NCBI RefSeq assembly: GCF_020360975.1
Contig: NW_025408681.1
Span: forward strand, 1,798,001-1,862,000
DNA: 64,000 bases
Direction: 5' to 3'
Source: Hirsutella rhossiliensis
Taxonomy: Eukaryota > Ascomycota > Sordariomycetes > Hypocreales > Ophiocordycipitaceae
Positions within the stretch are counted from its first letter, which is position 1. Every line of letters starts with the position of its first letter. A model generated the notes under the pieces. That model was not told the origin of the DNA, ran no database searches, and saw nothing but the letters and a program-made list of their open reading frames with translations. The translations under genes and the position numbers were made by a program. Below, one piece after another: positions 27,509 through 38,364 of the stretch.

Positions 27509-29907
27509 ATGCCTCCGGGGGACCATGACGGCCCCAACAAGGTGGCGGCCCAGCCCGAGCAGCGGCCCGCCCCGCGCAAGGAGCTGTATCCCATGGTCAA
27601 TTGGAAATACGACCTGTTCCTCTATGTCATGGGCAACCTCATCGACACCTTCTTCCGCGAGGTCGTGCCCAGAGGCTCGTGGAGAGTCCCCCAGTCCGGC
27701 CCAGTGCTGTTCGTCGCCGCACCCCACGCCAACCAGGTGAGCCGACGAGGAAGCCGACGAGCAAGCCGACGAGCTCGGCGCAACAAGCTGACGCCCTGCA
27801 GTTCGTCGACGCCATCATCCTCCAGCGCACCCTCCGGCACGAGGCCAACCGGCGCGTGTCGCTCCTCATTGCCCAAAAGTCGGTTCACGGCTTCATCGGC
27901 TGGGGCTCTCGCCAGGTCGGCTCCGTGCCCGTCGGGCGAGCCCAGGATGCGGCCAAGCCCGCGAGCGGAAAGATTTACCTGCCGGACCCCGTCAACGACC
28001 CGACCCTGATTCGCGGCATCGGCACCCGCTTCGGCGAGGGTGAGGGCGAGGTCCAGGGTATGCTGTTCCTGCCGCCCGGCAAGAATACGTCGAGCGCCAG
28101 CGTCGACATTGCCGACATCATCGGCCCCGAAGAGATACGCGTCAAGCGGCCCTTCAAGGGCAAGCTCGCCATGCAGCAGCTCACGGGCCGAGACGACATC
28201 GACAGCGAGGGCCGCTTGACAAATACCAAGCTCAAGGGCCCCGCCCCGGGCTTCCAAGGCACAAAGTTCAAGCTGGCGCCTCACATCGACCAAACAAAGG
28301 TGTACGAGGCCGTGTTTGCGCGGCTGCGAAACGGCGGCTGCGTCGGCATCTTCCCCGAGGGCGGCAGCCACGATCGCACCGAGCTGCTCCCGCTCAAGGC
28401 CGGCGTCGCCATCATGGCGCTCGGGACGCTGGCCGAGTCGCCCAACTGCGGGCTCAAGATTGTGCCCGTCGGCATGAACTACTTTCACGCGCACAAGTTC
28501 CGGTCGCGCGCCGTCGTCGAGTTCGGGACCCCCTTTGAGATCCCCCCCTACCTCGTCGAGCTCTACCGCAACAACCAGCGGCGAGAGGCCATCGGGCAGG
28601 TGCTCGACGCCGTCTACCAGTCGCTGAGCTCGGTGACGGTGTCGGCGCCCGACTACGACACGCTCATGATGATCCAGGCGGCGCGGCGGCTTTACAACCC
28701 GACGGGCAAGAAGCTGCCGCTGCCCGTTGTCGTCGAGCTCAACCGGCGGCTGGCCATGGGCTACGAGCGCTACAAAGACGACGAGCGCATCACGTCGCTG
28801 TCGCAATCGGTCAAGGACTACAACTCGCAGCTGCGGTACCTGAGCCTCAAGGACCACCAGGTCCAGTACGCGCGCATGTCTATCCTCAAGGTGCTCTTCC
28901 TCTTCGTCTACCGCTCCATCAAGCTCGCCATACTCTTTGTCTGCACGGTGCCCGGCCTGCTGCTCTTCGCCCCCGTCTTTGTCGCGACCAAGATCATCAG
29001 CCGGCAAAAGGCAAAGGTGGCGCTGGCCGGGTCGACGGTCAAGATCCGCGGGCGTGACGTCATGGCGACGTGGAAGATCCTGGTGGCCCTGGGCCTGGCT
29101 CCGACGCTGTACCACGCCTACACCATCCTGGTGGTGCTCAAGGTGTGGCACGACGGGCTCTGGGGCCACGTGCCCGCGTGGATGCCCCTGTGGACTGTCT
29201 ACCTGGCGCTGTGGCCGGTCATGATTGGCATCACGTTTGCGGCGCTGCGCTTTGGCGAGGTGGGCATGGACATTTTCAAGTCGTTGCGGCCATTGGTGCT
29301 GTGCTTGCTGCCGACGTCGTCGTACAGCATCCACAAGCTGCGGGTCAGACGGGCCGAGCTCAGCGCGCAGGTGACGGACCTGATCAACGAGCTAGGCCCC
29401 GAGATGTTCCCCGACTTTGACAAGACGCGCCTCATCCCGGACATTTCGAGGGTCGAGGGGGCAGGCTCGCAGACGCCGGCCGCCGACGGCCACAAGCGCC
29501 GCGACAGCGACCAGTCGAGCACAGGCTTCGGGTTCGAGGTGGAATCGCCCCCGTCGCTGTCCCGCCGCAGCACGACGCAGTCGAGCCGGGCGCTCCCGCG
29601 CAACGACTCGTTCAGCAACATCGGAGCGGTGGGCATCTTCTCGACGCGGCCGCCGTCGCGGTCACGGAGCCGGTCGCGGTCGAGCAGCGCGGGAGGGGGG
29701 CTGGGGTCGGGCGGGTTCCCCATCAGCGGATTCACGACGCTCGACTCGGCCGAGGGCTTCAATGAGGCGAGCAGGAAGATTCGCGAGGCGATGAAGTACC
29801 GGAGGAAGCGGTCGGACCAGGTCAAGATGCAGGCGGGAGAGGACGAGGAAGAGGAGGACAGCGAGGACGAGAGCAGTCAGGACGCAGCGCGGCGGAAGAG
29901 GATTTGA
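27509..29907 (+). CDS. Glycerol-3-phosphate/dihydroxyacetone-phosphate acyltransferase (SCT1/GPT2 type), 777 aa
   Basis: Catalyses the first step of phospholipid and triacylglycerol synthesis, acylating glycerol-3-phosphate or dihydroxyacetone phosphate at the ER. Exons 27509-27736 and 27802-29907 join between Gln76 and Phe77 in the motif-I sequence AAPHANQFVDAII, so the intron splits the active-site motif. GGCVGIFPEGGSHDRTELL is the conserved phosphate-binding motif, and LKIVPVGMNYFHAHKFRSR follows. Hydrophobic segments include LKVLFLFVYRSIKLAILFV and WMPLWTVYLALWPVMIG. The Ser/Arg-rich C-terminal tail ends in an acidic stretch and RRKRI, a likely regulatory region. The length is close to the yeast enzymes. 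Which yeast paralogue it matches best cannot be decided here. Confidence 0.96.
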
Positions 29908-31289
29908 AGAAGGACAAGAGCGCGAGGGCGAGCGGCTTTGTATCCAACCATGAGACGGGAGCGAGGGGGGGTGACGTACGGCGAACCTGGGCGATTGACT
30001 GGTTCAAATGTATTGTAAGGCATGCGGAAGGGAGGCTTAGATTGCAATTACGGCGGCAGGGGCACTTGAAGGTTGTCAAAGACGCTGGAGAAGGCATCAC
30101 CCGCGCCAGGATACGACGACACGGGGTGACCAATGACACAAACAACCAAAGAGTTTATTTTCCACGACCTTGTTTTTGCAATCGGTTGAACGGGAAGGAT
30201 GCCCGGCTGTGAAGATGGCGATGGAGGAGAAGCCACAGGTCGGAGCTGTCGGAGATATCAAGGCGTGGTGGGCTGGTTGGGAGCGGCTATTATGCACGCA
30301 AGTAAGACAAGGCGGGCTGTATGTGAGACACGCAGCAGGGCTCACCTGTCACGGCGGCGGCGGAGGCGGCACAGCAACCTTGGCCGGATCTGATAAGCGG
30401 CGCGTTCGGAGATAGACCGGGGCGGCCGAGGCGACGTCGGGCCGTCGGCCGGGGGCTGATGGTGGGACCCGGCTGAGACCTGGATAGATGGCGGATATAA
30501 AACAGCATGAAAGGAATATCGTTTGAGCTCAATCTCCTTCAGTCGCCTTTTACACATACATATATTTTTTACGACTCTTTTTTTTTTCCCCGCAAAGAAG
30601 TACATACCAAGACTCGTGGGAAACAAGGCGCATTTGTCATCATCGTCGTCGCCCGGCTCTGCGGGACGGACGGACGGCCAATAGGCTCCCAGTTTGCCGG
30701 GTGTCTTGTCGCCGCGGGTGAATCCTTGTTTCGGATCTGATAAGGGAAGACGTGTCTACATAATAACGCCGAGTATTCCAGCACGTCCTGGCGCGGCCCA
30801 AGATCCCCCCCCCGTCTTTTCCCTTGCGCAACCCCTCATTGCCATAATCCTCTCTTGTCCCCCCCGCCGTTGAATCCTCGCCCTTTCCATTTTTACGTCT
30901 TTGTGAAAGGGCAGGCGCTCGGCCGCGCGCGCGGACGGAAACACGGTCCTCGGGCGTCGTTTCTCATCGTTACTTACGTCAGAGCAAAGTGGACCGATTA
31001 CCAAGCCTTCCAAGTCCTCCTTTCTGGAGATGAACGAGTCGGGGTCGATGCCCTAGCCCTTCTCAGGCATCAAGGCGAGGAAGGGATCAGACAAGGCGCC
31101 CGGAAGCGGTTCGCCCTCTCCCCCGGACGAGAGCAGGCGCCGCCGGCGATATATCACGCCTGCTTGCACCTCCTGGCTGCTCCTTGCTCCTTGTCTTGAG
31201 TAGCAGCAGCAGCAGCAGCCGGGGCACGCGTCCTCGAAGACAGCAAGGAAGAAAAAGGAATGTCAGAAACAGGGGGAAGGAAAGGGAAG
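29908..31289. other. Intergenic, 1.4 kb
   Basis: 3' flank of the acyltransferase and upstream region of the Apd1-like gene. No coding model is supported. An AGC repeat at about 31201-31220 lies close before the Apd1-like start. Confidence 0.6.
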
Positions 31290-32400
31290 ATGGCCGTGTC
31301 GCTCAAGTCGCTCATGTCATCGGTCCTGGGCAGCCAGCGCTCCAACGGCACCACGCCCGGACGAGGCCCGCCGGCCGTGACGGAGCTCTTCTCCAAGACG
31401 GACCCGGCGGCCGACGGCGACGAGTGCCTGCACGACTGCGACGGCTGCACGGTGCGCTACCCGCGCGGCTTCTCCGTCGACGTCGACGACCGGCTCTACG
31501 GCCAGATCAAAGCGTGGAGCACGCACCTGCTCGTGGGCACCGGCAAGACGGACTGGGTCCGCGACGTGACCCACGAAAAGGGCAGCGTCATGGAGGCGGT
31601 CGAAAAGGCCGACGCCCCAAGTAACGGGGTGAGTCTTCCCACTCTGCCGCGACGGAATCAAGCCGGCAGGCATCCCTTGACTGACGGCGCCTGCGCAGAG
31701 ACTGATGCTGTCGGCGTCCAACATGCCCACCCCCCACGACACCAGTGACTACTCGGAGCCCACCACCGTCCTCCTCCTCCCGGCCTTTACCCTCGTCCAC
31801 AACGTCCATCCGCTCAACGTGCCGACCCTCCTCGGCGACCTCGTCGACAAGGCCCCGACCAGTATCTCGCCCCTAGATTTCGCGGCCCTGCCTCGCTCCT
31901 TACCCAGCCGGGACCCGTCCATCCCCGCCCTCACCACCGCGCCCTGTCCGCATAGCGCCGTCATCCTCATGTGCAGCCAAAGGACCCGCGATGCCCGCTG
32001 CGGCCAGAGCGCGCCGCTGCTGAGAAAGGAGTTTGAGCGCCATCTGCGGCCGCTGGGCCTGTATCGCGACCTGCACGACGAGCGGCCCGGCGGGGTGGGC
32101 ATCTACTTTATCAGCCACGTTGGTGGCCACAAGTACTCAGCCAACGTCATGGTTTACCGGCGGCCCAACGCGTTTGGGCAGGATGAGGGCGATAGCAAGG
32201 AGCCCGTCGGCGGTGGCGAGGCGGCCAACGGCCATGGCGAGACGGACCAGGGCGCGGCGCAATGCATCTGGCTGGCGCGCGTGAGACCTGAAGACTGCGA
32301 GAATCTAGTCAGGTACACGGTGCTCAAGGGCAAGGTGGTCAAACCCGAAAGCCAGCTCAGGGGAGGCTTCGACAGAGTAAAGGGGCTGACCAGCTGGTAA
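31290..32400 (+). CDS. Apd1/Aim32-like sucrase/ferredoxin-domain [2Fe-2S] protein, 346 aa
   Basis: Thioredoxin-like ferredoxin of the sucrase/ferredoxin-like family, related to yeast Apd1 and Aim32. Exons 31290-31628 and 31699-32400, joined in phase 0 (GTGAGT...GCGCAG). The N-terminus has a CLHDCDGC cysteine cluster. The predicted cluster ligands are C205 and C214 (C-x8-C in LMCSQRTRDARCG) with H253 and H257 (SHVGGHKYSANVM, H-x3-H), the bis-histidinyl pattern reported for Apd1. The C-terminal LKGKVVKPESQLRGG and final SW fit the family. An in-frame ATG at 31260 would add ten residues; I chose 31290 (AAGATGG context). The biological role is unsettled; in yeast it is linked to redox-drug tolerance. 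Confidence 0.9.
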
Positions 32401-34342
32401 CGACGAGACAAAGACTTGGCAGGGAAACACCTGGGGGAGGGATGGGGGATAAAAAAGGCTGAATCATAGACGCCACCCCCGTGAGGAAGTCTTGCCAGCC
32501 GTTGTCCCCGTTGTCATGCACGCGATCCGAAGTCGACAGCTCCCGAGACGCAAGGGGAAACGGAGGGAGCACACCATCGACGTCGCCTGCGCCACCTTGA
32601 GGCGGGCGAGACCCCGGTCCCTGACGGTTGAAGACGTCGTGGCGATGGCTTCGTTCAAGTTTCCATGGACTCTGCCGCTCGGCGGCCGTGCGTGCATGCT
32701 GCATGTGCCTAGGCAGGCTACGCATAAACAATCTGCAGGGACCGCATGGCCAAGCATCTCGCGACTTGCTTCTGCCTGGCCGCACAGACGATCACGGGCA
32801 TTAGACGAGAGGGGGGACATGGGAGGAGTCTGGGGGATGAGCATATGCTGGGCGTTCAGGTCGTCTGGTCCCATGCCAAGCTCCCATCTCGCCTCTGCAT
32901 GTATGATGATCCGGCCCATTGTGAGAGACAAACTTGAGGAGGGCGCAGGCAAGTTTCGGTTGTGTGACGATGGCAGTCAGAGGAGGAAATAGCCCAGGAT
33001 CAAGAACCCCTTTGCCGCCGGCGGAGTTCTCTGTGCGTGTGCTAGCCTTGGGCTGATCCAGGTCGTGCGCGAATCAAGGTTTTGGCCCATGTGGAGTGAG
33101 CATTGGTTCGATGCGGCAGCTAGTGTTAAGGAACGGTCTCGAGTAAATCGGGCCTCGAGGCTAAAAATAGGAGGCTGGCGATGGGGAATTCTTCCCCCCT
33201 TCCGTCGGGACCCATAATTATTATTTGGCCCGGCGAGGTAATTACTGACTGTACGAATCGCCAGTATCAAGTGTTATTACCTTACCTGGGTAGTTGAGGC
33301 GAGGCAAGAAGCGAAAAAAGAACGGGCCGGCCATTCGTTTTTCCCGTCACAGAGGCCACGCCTTGACTGACTCTGCAAACCTCTTGTCACCTTTGCTCGT
33401 TGCACGACGCGATTCTGTGCGCTCGTCCTCAGTCCCGAGCCGTCTTCCCCGCCCCTGCGTCTCCACCGTGTCCGTCCAGAACCATCGGACAAGTCACGGA
33501 CGTCCCAGGGTTTGGCGTTCGGCCCCTCGGTTGGGTCTGGACGAAGAACCCGGGCCTTGGCCGCTCCCCGTCTCCATGGCGCGCCCTCTGACATGCGGCT
33601 GTCGCTGGCCTCCCGACGCACCTCCTTTTCAAAACGTCGTCTCCACCGCTGGCAGTCTCACAAACGCCGGAGCCCTGCTGCCGAAGGGCGATGAGCGGTG
33701 GATGATGTTTAGAGATCGGCCTGACAGCTGGGCGCCAGTCTTGTTTTGTCCATCAGCCTGCATGTGCTCTGCAGCCAGTTTCGCAAATCCATCCGCTTCT
33801 GCCCTGAGGGGTTTCGTCAATCCGTCTGTTCAGCGGAATCCCGGTCCCTGATGGCCTCCTTCTCATCGCCCCTCCACCAGCCGTCGTCTTTGGCATCCAT
33901 GGACACTTGGCCGAGTGTGTTTCGCAACACCCGGGGTCGACACATGTTGCCTGTTCGCATCGTCCGTGTTCCAGGCCCTTGGATGCTGGTGCTGTGCTAC
34001 AGCTTCCATCTGACTCAAGTCTATCGAAGCCAGCGAACCTTTTCTCTCCTCCTGCGTCTTCATCTCGAATAAAAGGCTGCTTCTCCTCCCACTGTCCGTC
34101 CCTTCTGTTTTGATACTCAACAGCTAGTCTCATTCGCTCCCGCTTTGAACTTTTCTCTTCATCCTCAAGTCTGCGACTGAGTATTTCTCACCCATTGGTC
34201 TTGCACTGCAACAGAGCTGCGCTCTTGGCCTCGCATCTTTCCAATTCCTTGTAATCGCTCGTGTTGGGTTCTTACCGCACACGCATCTTCGCAAATAACA
34301 TTTTTTCACCTTTTTTCCATTCCAAAACCATACTTTGTCAAT
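32401..34342. other. Gene-free tract, 1.9 kb
   Basis: 3' flank of the Apd1-like gene and promoter of the repeat-protein gene. Open frames up to 185 codons on the plus strand (33294-33851) lack family resemblance or coding-like composition. The last about 270 bp before 34343 are pyrimidine-rich with long T runs, as expected of a leader. Confidence 0.55.
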
Positions 34343-35295
34343 ATGAAGATCACCGAGGTTCTCGCTTGCGTGGTCGCCGCCTCGGCGCCGCTCATCTCCG
34401 CTGCGCCCACCAACGCCGGCGACTTGCAGGAGAGGCGATCAGTCAGTAAGTGATGACGGGAGCCAGTCACAGACTCGACAGAACTTCGATGACTGACTTT
34501 TGTGTAGCTTCTGGCCTTGACGCCAGATCCTTTCAGGCCCCGAGCTTCATTGAGGCGCGGTCTCCCAACAAGGACGAGGCAAAGGCTGCCGGTGCGATCC
34601 AGGTCCTCCAGGCGGAGAATAGCGCCAATCAGGCGACCGGTGCCGATGACAAGGACAAAAATGCTGCCACTGCCAATAATCAGGACAAAAATGCTGCCAC
34701 TGCCAATAAGGACGACAAGAATGCTGCCACTGCCAATAAGGACGACAATAATGCCGCCACTGCCAATAAGGACGACAATAATGCCGCCACTGCCAATAAG
34801 GACGACAAGAATGCTGCCACTGCCAATAAGGACGACAAGAATGCTGCCACTGCCAATAAGAAGAAGGGCAAGACTGCTGCCGCCAATAAGCAGGACAAAA
34901 ACGCTGCCACTGCCAATAAGGACGACAAGAATGCTGCCACTGCCAATAAGGACGACGGGAATGCTGCCACTGCCAATAAGGACGACGGGAATGCTGCCAC
35001 TGCCAATAAGGACGACAAGAATGCTGCCACTGCCAATAAGAAGAAGGGCAAGACTGCTGCCGCCAATAAGCAGGACAAAAACGCTGCCACTGCCAATAAG
35101 GACGACAAGAATGCTGCCACTGCCAATAAGGACGACAATAATGCTGCCACTGCCAATAAGAAGAAGAGCAAGACTGCTGCCGCCAATAACCAGGACCAAA
35201 CTGCTGCCTCGGGGGGAAGCGTAACCATCACTCGGACGGCAACAGGTCTTAGCGTCAGCGCCGGTGGCGCCAATGGCAAGGACCAAGGAAAATAG
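34343..35295 (+). CDS. Secreted tandem-repeat protein, 296 aa
   Basis: Unrecognised. Exons 34343-34445 and 34508-35295 join in frame (GTAAGT donor, GTGTAG acceptor). The N-terminus MKITEVLACVVAASAPLISA is a clear signal peptide with a likely cut before AAPTNAG, followed by a dibasic ERR that could be a Kex2-type site. Residues 81-270 are 19 tandem copies of a 10-residue unit, mostly NKDDKNAATA, with NKKKGKTAAA and NKQDKNAATA variants. The repeat is hydrophilic, Asn/Ala/Asp/Lys-rich, cysteine-free and alternates acidic and basic units. The tail VTITRTATGLSVSAGG is not repetitive. No GPI signal is evident. It could be an effector, a wall-associated repeat protein or a peptide precursor, but canonical KR sites between units are absent. 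The gene is likely; function is unknown. Confidence 0.82.
34645..35214 (+). repeat. Coding minisatellite, 19 units of 30 bp
   Basis: Exact 30-bp periodicity (AATAAGGACGACAAGAATGC is the first 20 bp of the main unit). A 90-bp block at 34855-34944 (NKKKGK, NKQDK, NKDDK units) recurs at 35035-35124, showing recent higher-order duplication of 180 bp; a shorter version starts at 35155. The array is in frame in the secreted protein. Confidence 0.97.
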
Positions 35296-36310
35296 TATAT
35301 TCCCGGGACAGGGACGATGATTCGGGGGTCTCGCTTGAAATGGGTCGCCCTCGATGGTGGGACTCCTCGAAGACCGACTCGGAAGGCGTGCCATCATCTT
35401 GTGCAATGGACGGGTATCTACACACGAGGAAAACAATCTCTTAGAAGAAGTCTTAGAAGAAGAAGTACTTAGGGGTTGCAAGTAACTCGCATATCGATTT
35501 CAGAAGCCTTGGCCTTGTCTCTATCGTCTCATGACCACGCATGCTTCCGAGGCTGTATTTCCGATGTAGCACTCAGTCAGACCACTTATCGGAGTTCCCC
35601 CGAGTGGCAGCGTCTTCCAGTCGCCTTGCTGTTACTGTTATCCCGAAGTTGAGAAGCATCGAAATCATCCCTGCACGCTCTCGTTGAGGAAGGGGGCTTG
35701 CGGATTGCTTTGACAACGGAATGCAATTGCCCCGCCCTTCCATCTACTAGGAGGTATCCATGATTCTTCTGTTCCCATTCTTCTGTTCCCAATGGTAGCC
35801 CGCCGATCCCGGCGTCGGCCTTTTTGATGAGTGAGGCTCTTGTCCTCGATGCATGCAAGTCGTAGATGCATAAATATATGCACACGCTAAGAATATCCCA
35901 TATTGAACAAATTCCTGTTGTCGGTCCCGTCCGTAGTTGATGATATATCTTGGACCGTGTATAAAGAAGAACACGAAATCAAATAGCCTGGAACCCCAAG
36001 ATATGTATGTCCAAGGAAATATGTCCAAGGAAATATGTCCAAGGAAATCGTTGTCAACGTCATTATTATACCAGAGTAGCCGAGCGTTACATGTAAGTTG
36101 GTATCGTGGGCCTTATCACCGTCCATGTCTCATTTCCTCGCCGAATTTTGCTTCTCGGTTAATTTCTCGCATCAAGTCTCAAGCATACTGTGAGACAAGG
36201 ACAGACGGACGCAAGATGCGCATCCCGCTCGACTGGCCCGCAACAAAGCCAACCCCCCCCCTCCCCTCCCGGCCGCAAACACGACGACCAGGGGCGGGCC
36301 GAAGCCTGGG
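35296..36310. other. Gene-free tract, 1.0 kb
   Basis: The 3' flank of the repeat-protein gene. From about 35860 to 36100 it is noticeably more AT-rich than the rest of the window, and it includes a 14-bp tandem repeat at 36007-36048. No ORF is supported. Confidence 0.55.
36007..36048. repeat. 14-bp tandem repeat ATGTCCAAGGAAAT, three copies
   Basis: Three exact head-to-tail copies in an AT-rich intergenic patch. Confidence 0.93.
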
Positions 36311-36484
36311 TCAGTCGTCGTCGACCAGGCCCTGGCTGGAGCTGCTGCTGCCGCTCGAGGCCGTGGTGACGCTGAGGTCCTTGCGGGCGGTGTGGACGAG
36401 CTTCCAGATGCCAAAGGAGACGAGGGCAAGGATGACGAAGAGGACGATGATGATGATTGCGATGACGTGGTTTCGCTGCACCAT
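36311..36484 (-). CDS. Small single-span membrane protein, 57 aa
   Basis: Unrecognised micro-protein. The ATG at 36484 sits in a near-ideal CCACCATGG context. After MVQRNH comes a hydrophobic segment at about residues 7-29 (HVIAIIIIVLFVILALVSF), then WKLVHTARKD and a Ser-rich, acidic end (SSSSSQGLVDDD). This layout (short N-terminus, one membrane span, basic then disordered tail) is typical of small fungal membrane proteins. An in-frame upstream ATG at 36559 adds 25 Pro-rich residues and is less likely. It is supported by composition and start context only; no intron or homology is available. Confidence 0.55.
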   Translation of the reverse strand: MVQRNHVIAIIIIVLFVILALVSFGIWKLVHTARKDLSVTTASSGSSSSSQGLVDDD

Positions 36485-37312
36485 GGTGGGCTGGTGACTT
36501 GGTGGGTAGGGGGGGTTCCCTGGGGAGCTGAGGAGAGGGGGAGGTTGAATGCGAATCAAGCAAAGTAAGGTGAAGCAGAGGAACGGAACTGGGACCGCTT
36601 TCTTGGGCGTTCGCTTCTCGTGAAAAGAGGGATAAGTCTCCTTTAGAGACGAAAGCTGGAAGGTGTTCTGCTTCCGTGCACTCTTGGCGTCTGCGCCGTC
36701 TCAGCTCACAAGTCCGGTCCTTGGACGACGGAGGCTGCCGGCGGGGGGTTATCGACGGCCGGATGCGAATGTATGCAAATGTGTCTGGATGCCGACGACG
36801 GACAAAACTCGGGTCGAATCATCCACGTACAAGAGGAATATGGCGCATGTATGTATTCAATGTGAGAATGAGAATAGGCCAGAGGGATGCGGCGCACCGG
36901 GCCCGGCCGCGATTTATAGTGGTTGCCCCGCCACCGGCTTTTTCCTTGTTTTCTTTGCCAGTGGTGGAAATGGGCAAGGCTGGGAGGGATGCCGCAGGGA
37001 GCGAGGTGGGGCCGGCCCGGGTTCTAACGGGGCCCCTTCCCCTGTAAGGTACTTTGTACTTGCATGCATAATGCAGTCTCGCCAACTAAATCTCGACTTC
37101 ACGAAGAGGAAAGCGGCCAAATCAAAAGGAGCAAAGAAAGATTTTTTTTTTAAATCGCGTGTCCTGACACTTGCTAGCCGTCTCGGTGGCTTAAACGAGA
37201 GAGCGTCGCACGACACGACGAATAAGAAGAAGAAGAAGAAATGCATCATCTGGCGTCCACAGAAGCAGCGTGGCACGGCTCTGAAAGAACATCTCTTCGA
37301 CTATAACTCTGC
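36485..37312. other. Intergenic, 0.8 kb
   Basis: Lies between two minus-strand genes. No further gene was found. A run of ten T sits near 37141 and a GAA-type run (AAGAAGAAGAAG) near 37222. Confidence 0.55.
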
Positions 37313-38364
37313 TCACTGGCTGTCACCGACATCCAGCACTCGCGCCCCCTCGTGGCGGCACTTGTCCCGTCCGTAGGCACAGTAGTAGTATCCAACGCTG
37401 TGCCACATGTTTGGCGACCGCATGGTATAGCCCATGGTGTGCCATCTTTTGCCGCACGTGTCGTGGATGTCTATGACTGCATACGACGTCTGGCCCTGCT
37501 TCTTCCACACGCAGACGACGTCGCCCGGCTCCCCCTCGCACTTGTGTTCGTTCCCTGTCTCCACCGTTGGCTGGACTCTGAGATAGGCGTCGGTCCACCC
37601 AAATGGCACGCTGCCTACGGCAGACCAGTACACCGTGTGCGACTTATACGAGCCTGGAGCGATGGCACATTTGCCCGTGCCGCAGTGCGTATTCTCCTGG
37701 AGCCCACGATTAGCTACCCCTTGTCTTTGATACCAAGCGGTGCCGGACTTACGCTCAGTTGAACGTGTACGGGAGTCTGGCGCGGGTCTGGGTTTGGGCC
37801 CCTGCTCGTTTTCCCAGAAAGACTGCACCAGCTTCCATTGACCGTCTGGTTCGGACTCGCGGGAAGAGAGAGGGTTTTGAAACGCTTTGCCTCATAGACG
37901 GACCATAGGTCAAGCTGGCCGTTCCGATGGCAGCTGGGAAAGTCCTCCGCCTCATTTGGCTGCAAGGCAAGGGGCAGGTCGATTTTGCAGACGACCAAGG
38001 ACTCCTTTGAGCTATGCATACGGGTGCACCGAATGCCGCCAGAGTATTCAGGATCTTCACTGACCCGGTAGCTTCGAGGGCCGACCGTCACGTTCCCCAC
38101 GCCGTCGCTGTCCACGGCAAACGAGATCGGGTACTTGTAGCGGTCGAAGCCACCGCGGTCCATGGTTTGGGAGCACGACCGGTAGTATAGCCGCTTGTGT
38201 TCCCTGTTCCAGATTTCCAAAGACTTGTCAGAGTTTGTTCTGTCCTGCTGAAGCACGAGAAGACCCTTTTTAGTATCTGAGGCGGGTTGGAGATCCTGGC
38301 TGGCGAGAGCCTGGCTGGCGAGAGCCAGTCCTCGCACAACAACGAGTGCGCCGAGGAGTCTCAT
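37313..38364 (-). CDS. Secreted 12-cysteine protein of unknown function, 331 aa
   Basis: Unrecognised. Exons 38364-37753 and 37696-37313 join in phase 0 (GTAAGT donor, CTAAT branch, CTCCAG acceptor). MRLLGALVVVRGLALASQALASQ is a signal peptide containing a duplicated LASQ unit. The mature part has twelve cysteines, evenly spread (RSCSQ, IRCTR, VVCKI, PSCHR, SWCSL, THCGTGKCA, HKCEGE, VVCVWK, DTCGK, YYCAY, DKCRH), consistent with six disulfides. N-glycosylation sequons occur at NVT and NQT. The C-terminal 130 residues (SHTVYWSAVGSVPFGWTDAY, IDIHDTCGKRW) look like a separate beta-rich domain. A TATATAAAG box lies about 75 bp upstream. An in-frame ATG at 38430 is upstream, but the signal peptide favours 38364. 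Secretion is well supported; the role is unknown. Confidence 0.85.

Noticed and set aside
27622..29334. 570-codon minus-strand open frame
   Set aside because: Antisense shadow of the glycerol-3-phosphate acyltransferase in GC-rich coding DNA; its sequence is low-complexity with no domain.
34306..35481. 391-codon minus-strand open frame rich in Ile/Val/Leu/Gly/Ser
   Set aside because: It is the reverse of the 30-bp coding repeat of the secreted protein; its openness follows from repeat periodicity.
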